Below are positions 35,612 through 44,489 of a stretch of DNA of 64,000 nucleotides, one piece after another. Source of the stretch: Aved-18 sp964606665 (GTDB lineage Bacteria > Cyanobacteriota > Vampirovibrionia > Obscuribacterales > Obscuribacteraceae); assembly GCA_964606665.1 (NCBI GenBank), contig CAZSHS010000008.1, positions 59,809-123,808 on the forward strand. The letters are read 5' to 3'. Numbering within the stretch: the stretch's first letter is position 1; every line of letters starts with the position of its first letter. The notes below the pieces were generated by a model. It was not told where the DNA came from, searched no databases, and saw only the letters and a list, made by a program, of their open reading frames with translations. The position numbers and the translations under genes are program-made.

Positions 35612-38600
35612 GTGCAAACATTAAAACCAGTGGAAAAACCTACTCCCAGATTATCGCCCACAAGCCATAAACTGCTTATTGCCAAGTTTATTGCCTTGTG
35701 GATACTCACTTTAGCAGTCCTGGCGGCTGTTGCGCTACTGCGGGACATAAACTGGATGCGTCCTCATATTGAGAAAATTGTTAATCAGACGCTTTCGCGC
35801 AATGTAAAGCTTGGAAAGCTCACCTGGGGCATCGGTTTGAATGGTCTCAATGTCGAGTCTGACAAAGTAGGGGTTTGGGACAAAAAAGGCTCTCCGCTGT
35901 TTGTTTCAAAGCATGCGTCGTTTGGTTTGGCGATACTGCCGTTGTTGTCCGGGCGCTTCCGGATGAAACATCTTGATTTTGATGATGCTAAAGTTTTTTT
36001 GATAAAAACCGGTCCCAAGCCTACAGACTGGAACTTTGAAGACTTATTGCATATCGAAAATACCGACGTAGACTTGATTCAATTCAAGAATGGCACGGTT
36101 AGAATCGTTCCCCAGGCACCGGCAAGCGCAGTCGATTTCAAAGATGTTTCATTGCTCATTAATTCGCCGCGTAAGGGCAAAAATCTACCGTTCTTCTTTT
36201 CTGGCGCACACTTAGGCGAAGGGCATGAAAGCAAGATTCGCCTTGAGGGTTTTATTCTCAAGCAAGGCGCAGATGACCATGATTTGACTTTTACGCTCAA
36301 CAGCACCAACTTAAATACAGGCGAAATTTCGCAATTTGCCTCAATCTTCAATCCTAAATTGGCAAAAGAATTGCAAGATGAGAAGATGATGGCACAAATT
36401 CCAAAAGCTAATATGAATCTTAGGGTTGAAGGCAAAGGCAATACAACTAAGGGTATACGAGCTTTTATCGATTTAAATACGCCGACTCTTTCTGTAGCTG
36501 TGAATAATTACGGAATTAAGTCGATAGATACCAAAGCGGCTAAGGGCAAGGCCACAGTTGATTTGGACGATAAAAAAATAGTTTGGAAAGACACAAAGTT
36601 CAAATTCAGTGCCATTGAGCTCAACTCATCGGGCGAATTGCATAACTGGCAGCATACCGAGGCTACTGTTACTGCCCAGATTCAAGGTAAGCTTAAGAAT
36701 CCAACTACAAGCGACTTAACCATAAAACCAATCAATTCGAAACAAAAGGTAATGCCAGCTAGCATGTCTGGGCAAGCATTCCTGACTGTCAAAATCCATG
36801 GCAAGGCTAAGAGCGCAGTCGCCAAGACGGAAATTTCTTCTGAAGATTTGGTCATGAAAGAGATTGTCCAAAAACTGCTTACTCAGTTTCCTATTCTTTC
36901 TTCTGTGGGACTAATGCCGCAGTCCAAGATGAGCGGTAAGGTGACGATCGACAATGCCAATGTGGCGAAACTGGAATATGGCGAGTTGAAAGTTAGCAAT
37001 GGTACTAAATCTGGTGCAGGCAAAGTTACTGCGAAAGGTTGGGTTGATCTCAATCGCAATGTTTTCGATTTTGATCATGGCAAAGGTCATTTTGATATTG
37101 AGGCTAAGTCAATAGACCTGCGCCAAGCAAGCAATAATTTTCAAGCAAACAAACAAGCCGCAGCTCAACTGTCCAAGTTGCTTAAGTTACCTGGAACTAA
37201 ATTCGAGTTAGATGGTTCTGTCGATTCTAAATTTGACTTGGAACTCACTGGCACTGATTATCACCTGCTTGGCACATCTTCATTGCGCAAAGCCGGACTT
37301 TCATTACAAAACAAATTGCTTGAAGTCTCAAGCGTCACAGGCGATGTACATATAGATGCGCGCAAGAGCGGCGGAACTATTAAGCTGGAAGGCTTCAAAG
37401 GCAAAATGGGCAATGGAGATTTTCAGTTAGATGGAAATATGACTATCGCTCAAAATCCGCTTGTGGACATATCTTTCCATGCGACATCTTTTGATTTGCG
37501 ACACTTGAGCAGTTTGATTACTATGTTCAAAGTGCAATTGCCTATTTTCACCGAGCGTCAATTGTACGGAAAAGTGAAAGACGTTCGCTTGCGCATTAGC
37601 GGCATGGCGGATAACCCCAAAATTTATTTTAGTGCTGTTCCAGATGATTTGTACTATCAACCACCGGGGCTTGCTAATCCATTAGAAACTGTAGACGGCA
37701 GTATCGTATATAACGATGATACTTTGATTCTAGACGACATCGATATCATCTCGCACAACAACACAATTGCAGTTGATCTTTATATCAAAGACCTTTCAAC
37801 CAGTTGTATTTTGCAACGTGTTCGCGCCAAAACAGACAAGATTGAGCTTGCTGATATTCACTATTATTTGATGTCTACAGCCATGCCCGCACCGCTTCGC
37901 AAAGCTTATCGCGACTTGTTGCACACTTATGCGATTGTGGGGCCTTTTGGAAAAATCTTTGGCGAAGTGCTTTATTCTCAGGATGGAAAAACAAAAGGAC
38001 AAGAAAGTATCGATGGAATTGTTGGCTGCTATAAAGCCGGCGCTTCGGTTTCTAAATTGCCTCTCTTTGATGTTGCTGGCGTCATGGCATTTTCCGATGA
38101 CGACTTGCTCTTTAATGACTTGCAGGGAAAAGTTAAGGGGAGTCGGTTCAACTTAGACGGATTTGTAAAAGAATATAGAAGTAAGACTCCTTTTTGGGAA
38201 TCGCAAGTAGAAATGACTCTTGTTCCCTCTGAGATTTTGCAGTTGGTGCCACGCTTGTCGCAAGTGCTTAAAGAGCAGAAAGTAGAAATAAAATCACAAG
38301 GAGCTCTTTCTCTTAAGTCTATTGTAAAAGGCTCGGCTAAGAAAAATACCGCCGAAGTATCGCTTCTTGCAGACCACGATAATCAGCTAGAAGTGAGCGG
38401 GCCGTTTGGAGTTGTTCATCAACCACCTGGCAAAGATATTAAACTTGAAGGCAAAGTGACAATTGAACCAGAGCGTATTTTTATCGATACATCTAATATC
38501 TTAGTAGGTGAAACTTTGATGACTATCAAAGCCGAAGTTTTAGACTACGACAAAGATAAATCGACATCACCCGATATTGATATTACTTTTGGTATTCCAA

Positions 38601-39796
38601 AGAGAGCGCCGGTTGCAACGCTCATTTCTATTTTAAATCCGCCGCTTGCCAAAAATACTTCAGGCGAAATACAAGGCGAAGTGAATGCTAAAGGACCTCT
38701 TTGCCATCCACTTATTGATGGACAGATGAATATCAAAAATCTCAATCTGCCTGCGTTTGATGTCAAAAATCTTTCGGGTAAAATTGAAGCCAATCAAAAA
38801 GTGCGTGATTCGCTCAAAAATAATAAAGACAACGCCAATGTTTTTGCCATGAGTTTAGATTCGCTCATAGTGAAAGATTTGCCCGTGACAGACATGAATG
38901 CCCTTTTGGCTTTAGAAGAGAAGGATAGCAAAGAACATGTTTTGCGTTTATCGATAAAGGAAGGCAAAGCAAAATTAGCTGGTGGCACCGTTGACTATAG
39001 TGGATGGGCTGATACCACTGAAAATTCTATGTTTTTAAAATCATCTGCCAAAGGCGTTTCAGCCCAAGTGCTGAGCGAAAAGGTCTTTGGTGTGCAGAAT
39101 GAGATTACAGGAGATGTTAAGGCTAATCTCGAAATCAAAACGAAAGGCTCAAATTACGAAGAGGCAATGAATAATCTTGCCGGTTCTGGACAGATTGTAT
39201 TTGCCAACGGACTTGTAAGTCGTTTTGGAGATCTTGAAACAAGGCTAACTCAATACAATTTGCTTACACAGGGTATTTTTGGGTTCAACTTAAATAACTT
39301 GCTTCAAAGTGTCTGGCCGGTTCGAAGTGGACAATACTCCGAACTTAGCACCAGATTCAATATCGCTAATCAGGTTGTGAAAATAAACGAGATTAAGTTT
39401 AGTGGCACAGATATGCGCTTATGGGGCTTAGGGAAAGCCAATTTGAAAACCAACAAGCTAGAAATGGAACTTGCCGGTCGAATTCCGCGTGTTACTCAAA
39501 GTATGCTTGGCGGCGAAGTTGGAAAACTATCTCGCAATCTCACTTTGCAGAAAGCACTTAAGGTTGTTACTTTTGGAAAATTGCAAAACTTGCCGACACT
39601 TCCTGTGATTGGAGCAATTGCTACAGACAAGCCGCGAACATTCGAGTTTAATATATCAGCCCCGCTTGACAATCCCAAGATAATTGCAAAAACTATTGAA
39701 AAGACGTTCAAATGGCTGCCCAACCTGCCTCAGGCGACTGCTCACCCAATACCTGGACTGCAAACTGCTGCACCGCAGGCGGAGTCATTGCATTAA
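35612..39796 (+). CDS. Large AsmA-like envelope protein
   Basis: This 1,394-aa protein has a single N-terminal membrane segment (about residues 21-44, LLIAKFIALWILTLAVLAAV). A long beta-rich periplasmic region of the AsmA/DUF748/TamB type follows, with repeated phrases such as KLEGFKGKMGNGDFQLDG and LDGFVKEY. The C-terminal 250 residues carry the AsmA C-terminal signature: AMNNLAGSGQIVFANGLV, STRFNIANQVVKINEIKFSG and a final NISAPLDNPKI. Family members form bridge-like channels that move phospholipids between membranes, implying a diderm envelope. The start is GTG at 35612, with no ribosome binding site; GTG at 35630 is possible. Confidence 0.85.
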   Translation: MQTLKPVEKPTPRLSPTSHKLLIAKFIALWILTLAVLAAVALLRDINWMRPHIEKIVNQTLSRNVKLGKLTWGIGLNGLNVESDKVGVWDKKGSPLFVSKHASFGLAILPLLSGRFRMKHLDFDDAKVFLIKTGPKPTDWNFEDLLHIENTDVDLIQFKNGTVRIVPQAPASAVDFKDVSLLINSPRKGKNLPFFFSGAHLGEGHESKIRLEGFILKQGADDHDLTFTLNSTNLNTGEISQFASIFNPKLAKELQDEKMMAQIPKANMNLRVEGKGNTTKGIRAFIDLNTPTLSVAVNNYGIKSIDTKAAKGKATVDLDDKKIVWKDTKFKFSAIELNSSGELHNWQHTEATVTAQIQGKLKNPTTSDLTIKPINSKQKVMPASMSGQAFLTVKIHGKAKSAVAKTEISSEDLVMKEIVQKLLTQFPILSSVGLMPQSKMSGKVTIDNANVAKLEYGELKVSNGTKSGAGKVTAKGWVDLNRNVFDFDHGKGHFDIEAKSIDLRQASNNFQANKQAAAQLSKLLKLPGTKFELDGSVDSKFDLELTGTDYHLLGTSSLRKAGLSLQNKLLEVSSVTGDVHIDARKSGGTIKLEGFKGKMGNGDFQLDGNMTIAQNPLVDISFHATSFDLRHLSSLITMFKVQLPIFTERQLYGKVKDVRLRISGMADNPKIYFSAVPDDLYYQPPGLANPLETVDGSIVYNDDTLILDDIDIISHNNTIAVDLYIKDLSTSCILQRVRAKTDKIELADIHYYLMSTAMPAPLRKAYRDLLHTYAIVGPFGKIFGEVLYSQDGKTKGQESIDGIVGCYKAGASVSKLPLFDVAGVMAFSDDDLLFNDLQGKVKGSRFNLDGFVKEYRSKTPFWESQVEMTLVPSEILQLVPRLSQVLKEQKVEIKSQGALSLKSIVKGSAKKNTAEVSLLADHDNQLEVSGPFGVVHQPPGKDIKLEGKVTIEPERIFIDTSNILVGETLMTIKAEVLDYDKDKSTSPDIDITFGIPKRAPVATLISILNPPLAKNTSGEIQGEVNAKGPLCHPLIDGQMNIKNLNLPAFDVKNLSGKIEANQKVRDSLKNNKDNANVFAMSLDSLIVKDLPVTDMNALLALEEKDSKEHVLRLSIKEGKAKLAGGTVDYSGWADTTENSMFLKSSAKGVSAQVLSEKVFGVQNEITGDVKANLEIKTKGSNYEEAMNNLAGSGQIVFANGLVSRFGDLETRLTQYNLLTQGIFGFNLNNLLQSVWPVRSGQYSELSTRFNIANQVVKINEIKFSGTDMRLWGLGKANLKTNKLEMELAGRIPRVTQSMLGGEVGKLSRNLTLQKALKVVTFGKLQNLPTLPVIGAIATDKPRTFEFNISAPLDNPKIIAKTIEKTFKWLPNLPQATAHPIPGLQTAAPQAESLH

Positions 39797-39822
39797 AGTC
39801 TTAAATCTGTATCATATGTGAT

Positions 39823-40947
39823 ATGAGTACAACTGAATATACCTCGTCTGTGTCCGTATCGGTCACAGAGGGATCGTGCTCCTCTCCGGATCGAACCAGG
39901 GAGGGGCCCGTCGACTCCTCTAAAGCAAGCTTCGGCTCTGCTTCTGTATCGATATCACTTTCAGGCAGCAATAATCTAAGCTTATCTCTGGGCACCGTCA
40001 ATAGTGTCTCGGCTCAGAATTTTGCGCCGACCAAAAAAATCAATGACACCAGATATAGTTCGCTTTCGTACTGGCAAGATTGCATCAAAAAATATTGCGA
40101 TCACATTAGCTACGAGCGCATGATATCGGTGCACAGCAAGAAAGCTTACATGTCTGATCTGCAAGCGTTTCAAATTTGGTTTGCCAAGAATGAACCTGTT
40201 TTGAAAAATATTGAGATAAAGCAAGTCGTAACTAAATACATTGGACATTTGCATGCTTCGGGAAAAAAGGCTTCGTCTATCGCAAGAGCCCTTGCGTCCT
40301 TGCGCGGCTTGGTTTCGTGGATGCAAATTGAAAAGTTGATAGACAAAGACCCTCTTCAATCTATTAACAGTCCTAAATTAGGTAAGAGACTACCCGTGGT
40401 GCTCACAGTGCAAGAAGTGCAGCAGCTTTTAAAAGCTTGCATTACTGCAAGAGAAAAAGCGATTGTCGAATTGCTTTACGCTGGTGGTTTGCGCGTATCG
40501 GAGCTTTGTGGATTGAGTAAGCTAGACGTCAATCTAGAACAAGGATATGTACGCTGCCTTGGTAAGGGCAACAAAGAGAGAATTGTTCCCATTGGTGAAA
40601 AGGCAATTACTGCTATTTTGAAATTGCTCGAAGAAACACAAAATCAAACAACCAATTATTTGTTTCTCGATAACTCGGGCAAAAGGCTCAGTCGCCTTGT
40701 TGTCTGGCAAACTCTAAAAAGGCTGTCTAAACGCGCTGGCATCTGTGCCCTCAAAAACATTACTCCTCACACGCTTCGTCATAGCTTTGCTACGCATTTA
40801 ATTGAAAATGGTGCCGACTTGCGCAGTGTCCAGGAAATGTTGGGACACTCAAGTGTCGCCACGACACAACTGTATACACATGTAAGTCGTCAACATCTCA
40901 AAAGTGCTTACCAGAACGCTCAATTCAAGTTTGGCGTTGCTAAATGA
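39823..40947 (+). CDS. XerC/XerD-like tyrosine recombinase
   Basis: This 374-aa site-specific recombinase probably resolves chromosome dimers. Core-binding (about residues 80-170) and catalytic (about 180-365) domains are present. All catalytic residues are visible: Arg224 in GGLRVSEL, Lys248 in GKGNKER, His316 and Arg319 in HTLRHSFATH, His342 in GHSS, and nucleophile Tyr351 in TTQLYTHV. An unusual Ser/Thr-rich extension of about 70 residues precedes the normal start of the fold; the first internal Met falls well inside the fold, so the extension is probably real. It sits among chromosomal genes with no phage genes near, which fits a Xer role rather than a phage integrase. Confidence 0.88.
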   Translation: MSTTEYTSSVSVSVTEGSCSSPDRTREGPVDSSKASFGSASVSISLSGSNNLSLSLGTVNSVSAQNFAPTKKINDTRYSSLSYWQDCIKKYCDHISYERMISVHSKKAYMSDLQAFQIWFAKNEPVLKNIEIKQVVTKYIGHLHASGKKASSIARALASLRGLVSWMQIEKLIDKDPLQSINSPKLGKRLPVVLTVQEVQQLLKACITAREKAIVELLYAGGLRVSELCGLSKLDVNLEQGYVRCLGKGNKERIVPIGEKAITAILKLLEETQNQTTNYLFLDNSGKRLSRLVVWQTLKRLSKRAGICALKNITPHTLRHSFATHLIENGADLRSVQEMLGHSSVATTQLYTHVSRQHLKSAYQNAQFKFGVAK

Positions 40948-41086
40948 CCAAATATTAATGTGGCTGAATAAGTCCAACCATCCTTATATATGTTAACTAT
41001 TAAGGCAGGACGCAATCCAAACAGTCGAGCGTTGCTAGCTCATAGATTTGTTGATAGCGGTCCATAGTAAGCGAACAGGAAAATTT

Positions 41087-42313
41087 ATGCGCCAATCATC
41101 CAAAGTGCAGGGCACTAAGATTGCCCAGGCAGCCAAAGATCTGAATGTGACTAGTGTCACCATCAGACGCTATCTTAGTGAATTCGATATTCAAACAACA
41201 ACCGATGCAAACGGCATCAAAGTCCTTCCCGACTCTGCTTTAGAAGAGTTGAAAGAAGTGAGACGACTCAAAGAAGAAGGTCTCACTAATCCCAAAGTAA
41301 TGGAAACGCTCGAAGAAATGAGAGCTAAATCAGGCACACCAACTGCTGCTCCCGAAAAAACCGCGGACAAGAAGAAAGTGGTGGCTAAGGCTAAAAGAGT
41401 AGAATCGAAATCTACTCGCTCTAAGACGGAAGATGTCGAAGAAGACGAAGAATCAGAAGTTGAAAGCGATACTGAGGAAGAAGAGCCTAAAGCGAAACCA
41501 GCTTACAGCGCTCGCAGAATTGAATCTAAAAAAGAAGAATCAAGCGAGCCCTCTCAACTTGAATTAGAAGATGGGGAAAGCTCCGAGAGCGGTGAAGTTG
41601 GCGAGAATGCAGACGCTCTAGGCGACAAAGAAGGTCGGGTTAAACACTCACTTACTTGTCAGACTTGCAGCAAAGTTTTCGAACATATGAACCCTAAGCT
41701 TAGAGATTGTCTTGATTGCTATCGCACCAAGCGCAAAGAGCGCAGACGTGGTGGCAGCGACCGTCATAAAACTGTGATCCAACATCCAATTGCTCAGCAA
41801 GTCACAAGTAAGATGGCAAGCCAGCAACAACAGAATCAGGATTCAACTTATGAACGCGCCGAGCGTGGTGAGCGTCCAGCTCCCAGCCAAGACAGAGATA
41901 GATCGCAACGAAGAGAGCGAAACGATCGTGATCGCAACAACGACCGTGACCGCAGTAATGACCGTGACCGCGATAGAAATAGCAATGCCGATCGAAATAC
42001 GGAGCGGGATCGCAGCAACGATTCGGAGCAGACTAATTTTAATGCTCCTGCAGTTGCTTTGAATCATCAAGGTCCAACCAATCAACCTATGGTTGGTGGT
42101 TTGATGCGCAAAGTAAGAAGCTACAGAAAAGCTATTGAAGATACAAGACAAATCACAGGCTCACTCAAGCGTCGCTTAGAGCGACCTGATTTGCCCGAAG
42201 GCGAGCGTCGTTGGCTTGAGCAAATTTATGCTTATCAGCTAATTTTGCACCAGGGATGGCGCCATCTTTCTGAGTATCGAATGGCTACTCAGCAACAAGG
42301 TAAAGACGACTAA
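41087..42313 (+). CDS. HTH / zinc-ribbon / Arg-Asp-rich protein
   Basis: This 408-aa protein of unknown role has four parts. It starts with a MerR/IF2-N-like helix-turn-helix (about residues 8-75, KIAQAAKDLNVTSVTIRRYL). A long acidic, disordered stretch follows. A four-cysteine zinc ribbon lies at about residues 190-215 (CQTCSKVF and DCLDCYRTKRKERRR). Then come Arg/Asp/Asn dipeptide repeats (about residues 265-315, NDRDRSNDRDRDRN) and a conserved-looking helical C-terminus (GLMRKVRSYRKAIEDTRQ, RWLEQIYAYQLILHQGW). The mix suggests nucleic-acid binding. The start is ATG at 41087, with AGGAAA six bases upstream. The stop codon lies inside the left arm of the 42312-42460 inverted repeat. Confidence 0.7.
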   Translation: MRQSSKVQGTKIAQAAKDLNVTSVTIRRYLSEFDIQTTTDANGIKVLPDSALEELKEVRRLKEEGLTNPKVMETLEEMRAKSGTPTAAPEKTADKKKVVAKAKRVESKSTRSKTEDVEEDEESEVESDTEEEEPKAKPAYSARRIESKKEESSEPSQLELEDGESSESGEVGENADALGDKEGRVKHSLTCQTCSKVFEHMNPKLRDCLDCYRTKRKERRRGGSDRHKTVIQHPIAQQVTSKMASQQQQNQDSTYERAERGERPAPSQDRDRSQRRERNDRDRNNDRDRSNDRDRDRNSNADRNTERDRSNDSEQTNFNAPAVALNHQGPTNQPMVGGLMRKVRSYRKAIEDTRQITGSLKRRLERPDLPEGERRWLEQIYAYQLILHQGWRHLSEYRMATQQQGKDD

Positions 42314-42460
42314 TCTAACGACAGTTAGAGGTTCCTTTTTTCAAATTTCCTGCAGGTATTAAAAGCTGATAGTTTTTCTGATGAAAACGTTAGGAAAACA
42401 ACTGACTTTTAATACTTGATGAATTGCAACGAAATCGATGCCTCATACTGCCGTTAGATT
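42312..42460. repeat. Nested inverted repeat between convergent genes
   Basis: The outer arms AATCTAACGACAGT (42312-42325) and ACTGCCGTTAGATT (42447-42460) pair with one mismatch. The inner arms GTATTAAAAG (42356-42365) and CTTTTAATAC (42406-42415) pair perfectly, with further partial pairing between them. It could be a bidirectional terminator or a MITE-like element; no target-site duplication is obvious. Confidence 0.7.
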
Positions 42461-42473
42461 CACAGTTGGACAT

Positions 42474-43472
42474 TTAGAACGGATCGTCTGCTTGCGGTCC
42501 TGGTCCTGGACTTGAATTTTGATTCGAATTCAAGGGCGTGTCGAAAATGCTGTTGTCTGGCGGTGCTTGCATTGGTGCTTGCATTGAATTTGGATTCTGA
42601 TTTTGATTTTGATTTGGTCCAGCATAGTACATATAATCTGGATCGTGCCCAGCAAGTCCAGGGGTGCGCGGCGCCATGTTTTGTTGGTTTGCCTGAAGAG
42701 ATGCTGGAGGCTTTTCCATTTTGGAGAGGTCGATCATTCTATTTGTTTTGATTGAAAGCAGTTGACCTTGTGCCATCATAAACTCTTTGCCGAGCATTCT
42801 TTTGTTGTGCACCCAGGCGATGCCTTGGCCAAAGGAGCCAACCATGCCTTTTGTGGCTGTGCCGTAGTCGCCCCAGCTCATTCCTGAATGACGCACCTTA
42901 GCGGGCGATACTGAATCGAAACCATTGCCATAAGAAGGATTGTAATCAATGAATCCAAAAAAAGGAGTGTGACTGCCATCTGGAAAAATGAGTGTTTGCA
43001 AGGCAACATCAATCTGTCCAGGTGTACCGTGTCTTTGAAATTTGGCTGGAGACACATGCAAAACAGATCCCAGTATGCGCGAGCCGGGCGGTACCATTTC
43101 TAGTCCTTCAACCATCAGAGGCTCAGTTAGATTTATGGCAAAAACATCTCCTGGTTTACTTTTGATCGAAGACAAAGTCTGGTCGATATTGCCTGAAAGT
43201 ACAGTACCTATTGGAATATGACGAGGAAGAAAAGCCTTCCAGATATTAAAATTCTGATTTGCTTGTGGTATTGCATTTGGTGCGGGAAAGCCCAAGCCTC
43301 GATTAGGTTGCTGCTGTTGTTGCACCATCTGTGGGTTAGTAAATGGTTGATTTGGCATTTGAGCCTTTGCGCCCAGACTAAAATTGCAAAGCAAAACCAA
43401 AAGACCAGACCCAACGCCTAAAACCAGGCGAAAACCAGGGCTAGTTCTTGGCAGGGGACTTGTCTGTTTCAT
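42474..43472 (-). CDS. Secreted Gln/Pro-rich protein, unknown
   Basis: This 332-aa protein has a signal peptide (about residues 14-37, LVLGVGSGLLVLLCNFSLGA, then KAQ). A Gln/Pro/Asn-rich spacer leads to a compact domain at about residues 80-235. There, RHIPIGTVLSGNIDQTLSS, KPGDVFAINLTEPL and VPPGSRILGSVLHV recall the 'G..l.G.l...l.S...GD.f' pattern of TrbI/VirB10-like beta-barrels, a weak resemblance. The C-terminus is a disordered Asn/Gln/Pro tail. There are no secretion-system neighbours to support a VirB10 role. Confidence 0.65.
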   Translation of the reverse strand: MKQTSPLPRTSPGFRLVLGVGSGLLVLLCNFSLGAKAQMPNQPFTNPQMVQQQQQPNRGLGFPAPNAIPQANQNFNIWKAFLPRHIPIGTVLSGNIDQTLSSIKSKPGDVFAINLTEPLMVEGLEMVPPGSRILGSVLHVSPAKFQRHGTPGQIDVALQTLIFPDGSHTPFFGFIDYNPSYGNGFDSVSPAKVRHSGMSWGDYGTATKGMVGSFGQGIAWVHNKRMLGKEFMMAQGQLLSIKTNRMIDLSKMEKPPASLQANQQNMAPRTPGLAGHDPDYMYYAGPNQNQNQNPNSMQAPMQAPPDNSIFDTPLNSNQNSSPGPGPQADDPF

Positions 43473-43511
43473 TAAGAATCACGTTGAAATTTTGTCTAAT
43501 ATGTCATTGTA

Positions 43512-43543
43512 CTACCATTAGAAAGATTCCAACATGGTAGAAT
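43512..43543 (+). promoter_or_regulatory. Extended -10 promoter overlapped by a dyad
   Basis: TGG-TAGAAT (43535-43543) is an extended -10 element upstream of rpsF. The perfect dyad CTACCAT (43512-43518) / ATGGTAG (43534-43540) overlaps it, so a repressor bound here could control the ribosomal-protein operon. No good -35 is present. Confidence 0.4.
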
Positions 43544-43620
43544 CACGCTCTGCCTGCTTTATAGCAGGTCTTTGCTCACTTTGCGGCATACCGCAGGCGG
43601 GCAATATACGTTACTCCCTT

Positions 43621-43640
43621 GCCTGCCGTAGGTGACAGGC
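43621..43640 (+). promoter_or_regulatory. Possible S6:S18 leader hairpin
   Basis: GCCTG (43621-43625) and CAGGC (43636-43640) form a stem, with an unpaired CCG directly after the 5' arm, 26 nt before the rpsF ATG. Known rpsF leaders use a hairpin with a conserved CCG to bind the S6:S18 complex. The match is by eye and short. Two more small hairpins (CCTGC/GCAGG and GCGG/CCGC) lie upstream at about 43552-43595. Confidence 0.3.
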
Positions 43641-43665
43641 CACATGACCGAAAGGGTAAAAAAAT

Positions 43666-43992
43666 ATGCCACAACCAGACAAACTAAATTTGTACGAGAC
43701 AGTGTATATCGTGCGTCCAACTCTAGATGAAGACGGATTGGATAGCGTCATTAAGGTAGTCGAAGAATTCATGACCAAAGAAGGTTGTGTAATCAAAATG
43801 ACTGACAAGAAAGGCAGAAAACGTCTTGCTTACGAAGTGAAAAAGATGCGTGACGGCTATTACGTCAGCACCATTTTCGAAGCTAAGCCAGAAGCAATCG
43901 CTGCCATCAAACGCATGATGACCATCTCTGAAGAAATCATTCGCTCAATTATCGTGAGCGTTCCCCCAGTGGCAGCCGAGATTACTTCTTAA
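43666..43992 (+). CDS. rpsF: Ribosomal protein bS6
   Basis: bS6 is a small-subunit protein that binds 16S rRNA together with bS18. The 108-aa product shows YETVYIVRPTLDEDGLDSVI, KKGRKRLAYEVKKMRDGYY and the conserved helix that follows. It is first in the rpsF-ssb-rpsR unit; ssb starts 15 bp after its stop. The leader has candidate regulatory hairpins. Confidence 0.95.
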   Translation: MPQPDKLNLYETVYIVRPTLDEDGLDSVIKVVEEFMTKEGCVIKMTDKKGRKRLAYEVKKMRDGYYVSTIFEAKPEAIAAIKRMMTISEEIIRSIIVSVPPVAAEITS

Positions 43993-44007
43993 AACAGAGG
44001 CGCGAAT

Positions 44008-44463
44008 ATGAGCATCAGCAAAATCGTTATTTCCGGTCAAGTGGTCAAAGCTCCAGAAAAGCGCTTCACGCCAAATACAAATGTGGCTGTGACTGAGTTT
44101 TTCATTGCCGTCAACCCCACACCAAGGCAAGGTCAACCCAACGAAACCGCTCTGGTCAAAGTCATTACATGGCGCGACCTGGCTGAGCGTTGTTCGACCG
44201 AATTGCAAAAGGGTGACATCGTAGCTGTTGATGGCAGATTGCAAATCAACAACTTCACTACGGCTGAAGGCCAAAAAAGAAAAGACATAGAAATCGATGC
44301 TGTTTCAGTTGAGAATCTGCAAAGTGGTCAAGCTCTTCAGGCTGGCGTTTCGCAGGCTCCAAACCAGAAAGTGGAAGCGCTCAGCCGAGCAGGCGCGCCT
44401 TCCAAAAAATCTGGAGCTGAAGATCTTGATGCCATCTTCGCCGAAGATGAAATTCCATTCTAA
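44008..44463 (+). CDS. ssb: Single-stranded DNA-binding protein
   Basis: SSB coats single-stranded DNA during replication and repair. The 151-aa product has an OB fold at residues 1-110 (ISKIVISGQVVKAPEKRFTP, LVKVITWRDLAERC, KGDIVAVDGRLQI) and a disordered linker. It ends with the classical acidic tip, DLDAIFAEDEIPF, used to bind partner proteins. It lies between rpsF and rpsR, as in most bacteria. Confidence 0.95.
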   Translation: MSISKIVISGQVVKAPEKRFTPNTNVAVTEFFIAVNPTPRQGQPNETALVKVITWRDLAERCSTELQKGDIVAVDGRLQINNFTTAEGQKRKDIEIDAVSVENLQSGQALQAGVSQAPNQKVEALSRAGAPSKKSGAEDLDAIFAEDEIPF

Positions 44464-44489
44464 GTAAATATTAAAGGACATTTAAGATC

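Noticed and set aside
39823..40947. Phage or island integrase
   Set aside because: The catalytic domain is XerC/D-like and no attachment sites, tRNA target or phage genes flank it.
40980..41003. Possible dif-like site after the Xer gene (CCTTA...TATGTTAAC...TAAGG)
   Set aside because: Only the right half resembles a XerD arm; the left arm does not match, so it is more likely a chance dyad.
42474..43472. VirB10/TrbI type IV secretion component
   Set aside because: Resemblance is limited to a short GD-type pattern, and no other secretion genes are nearby.
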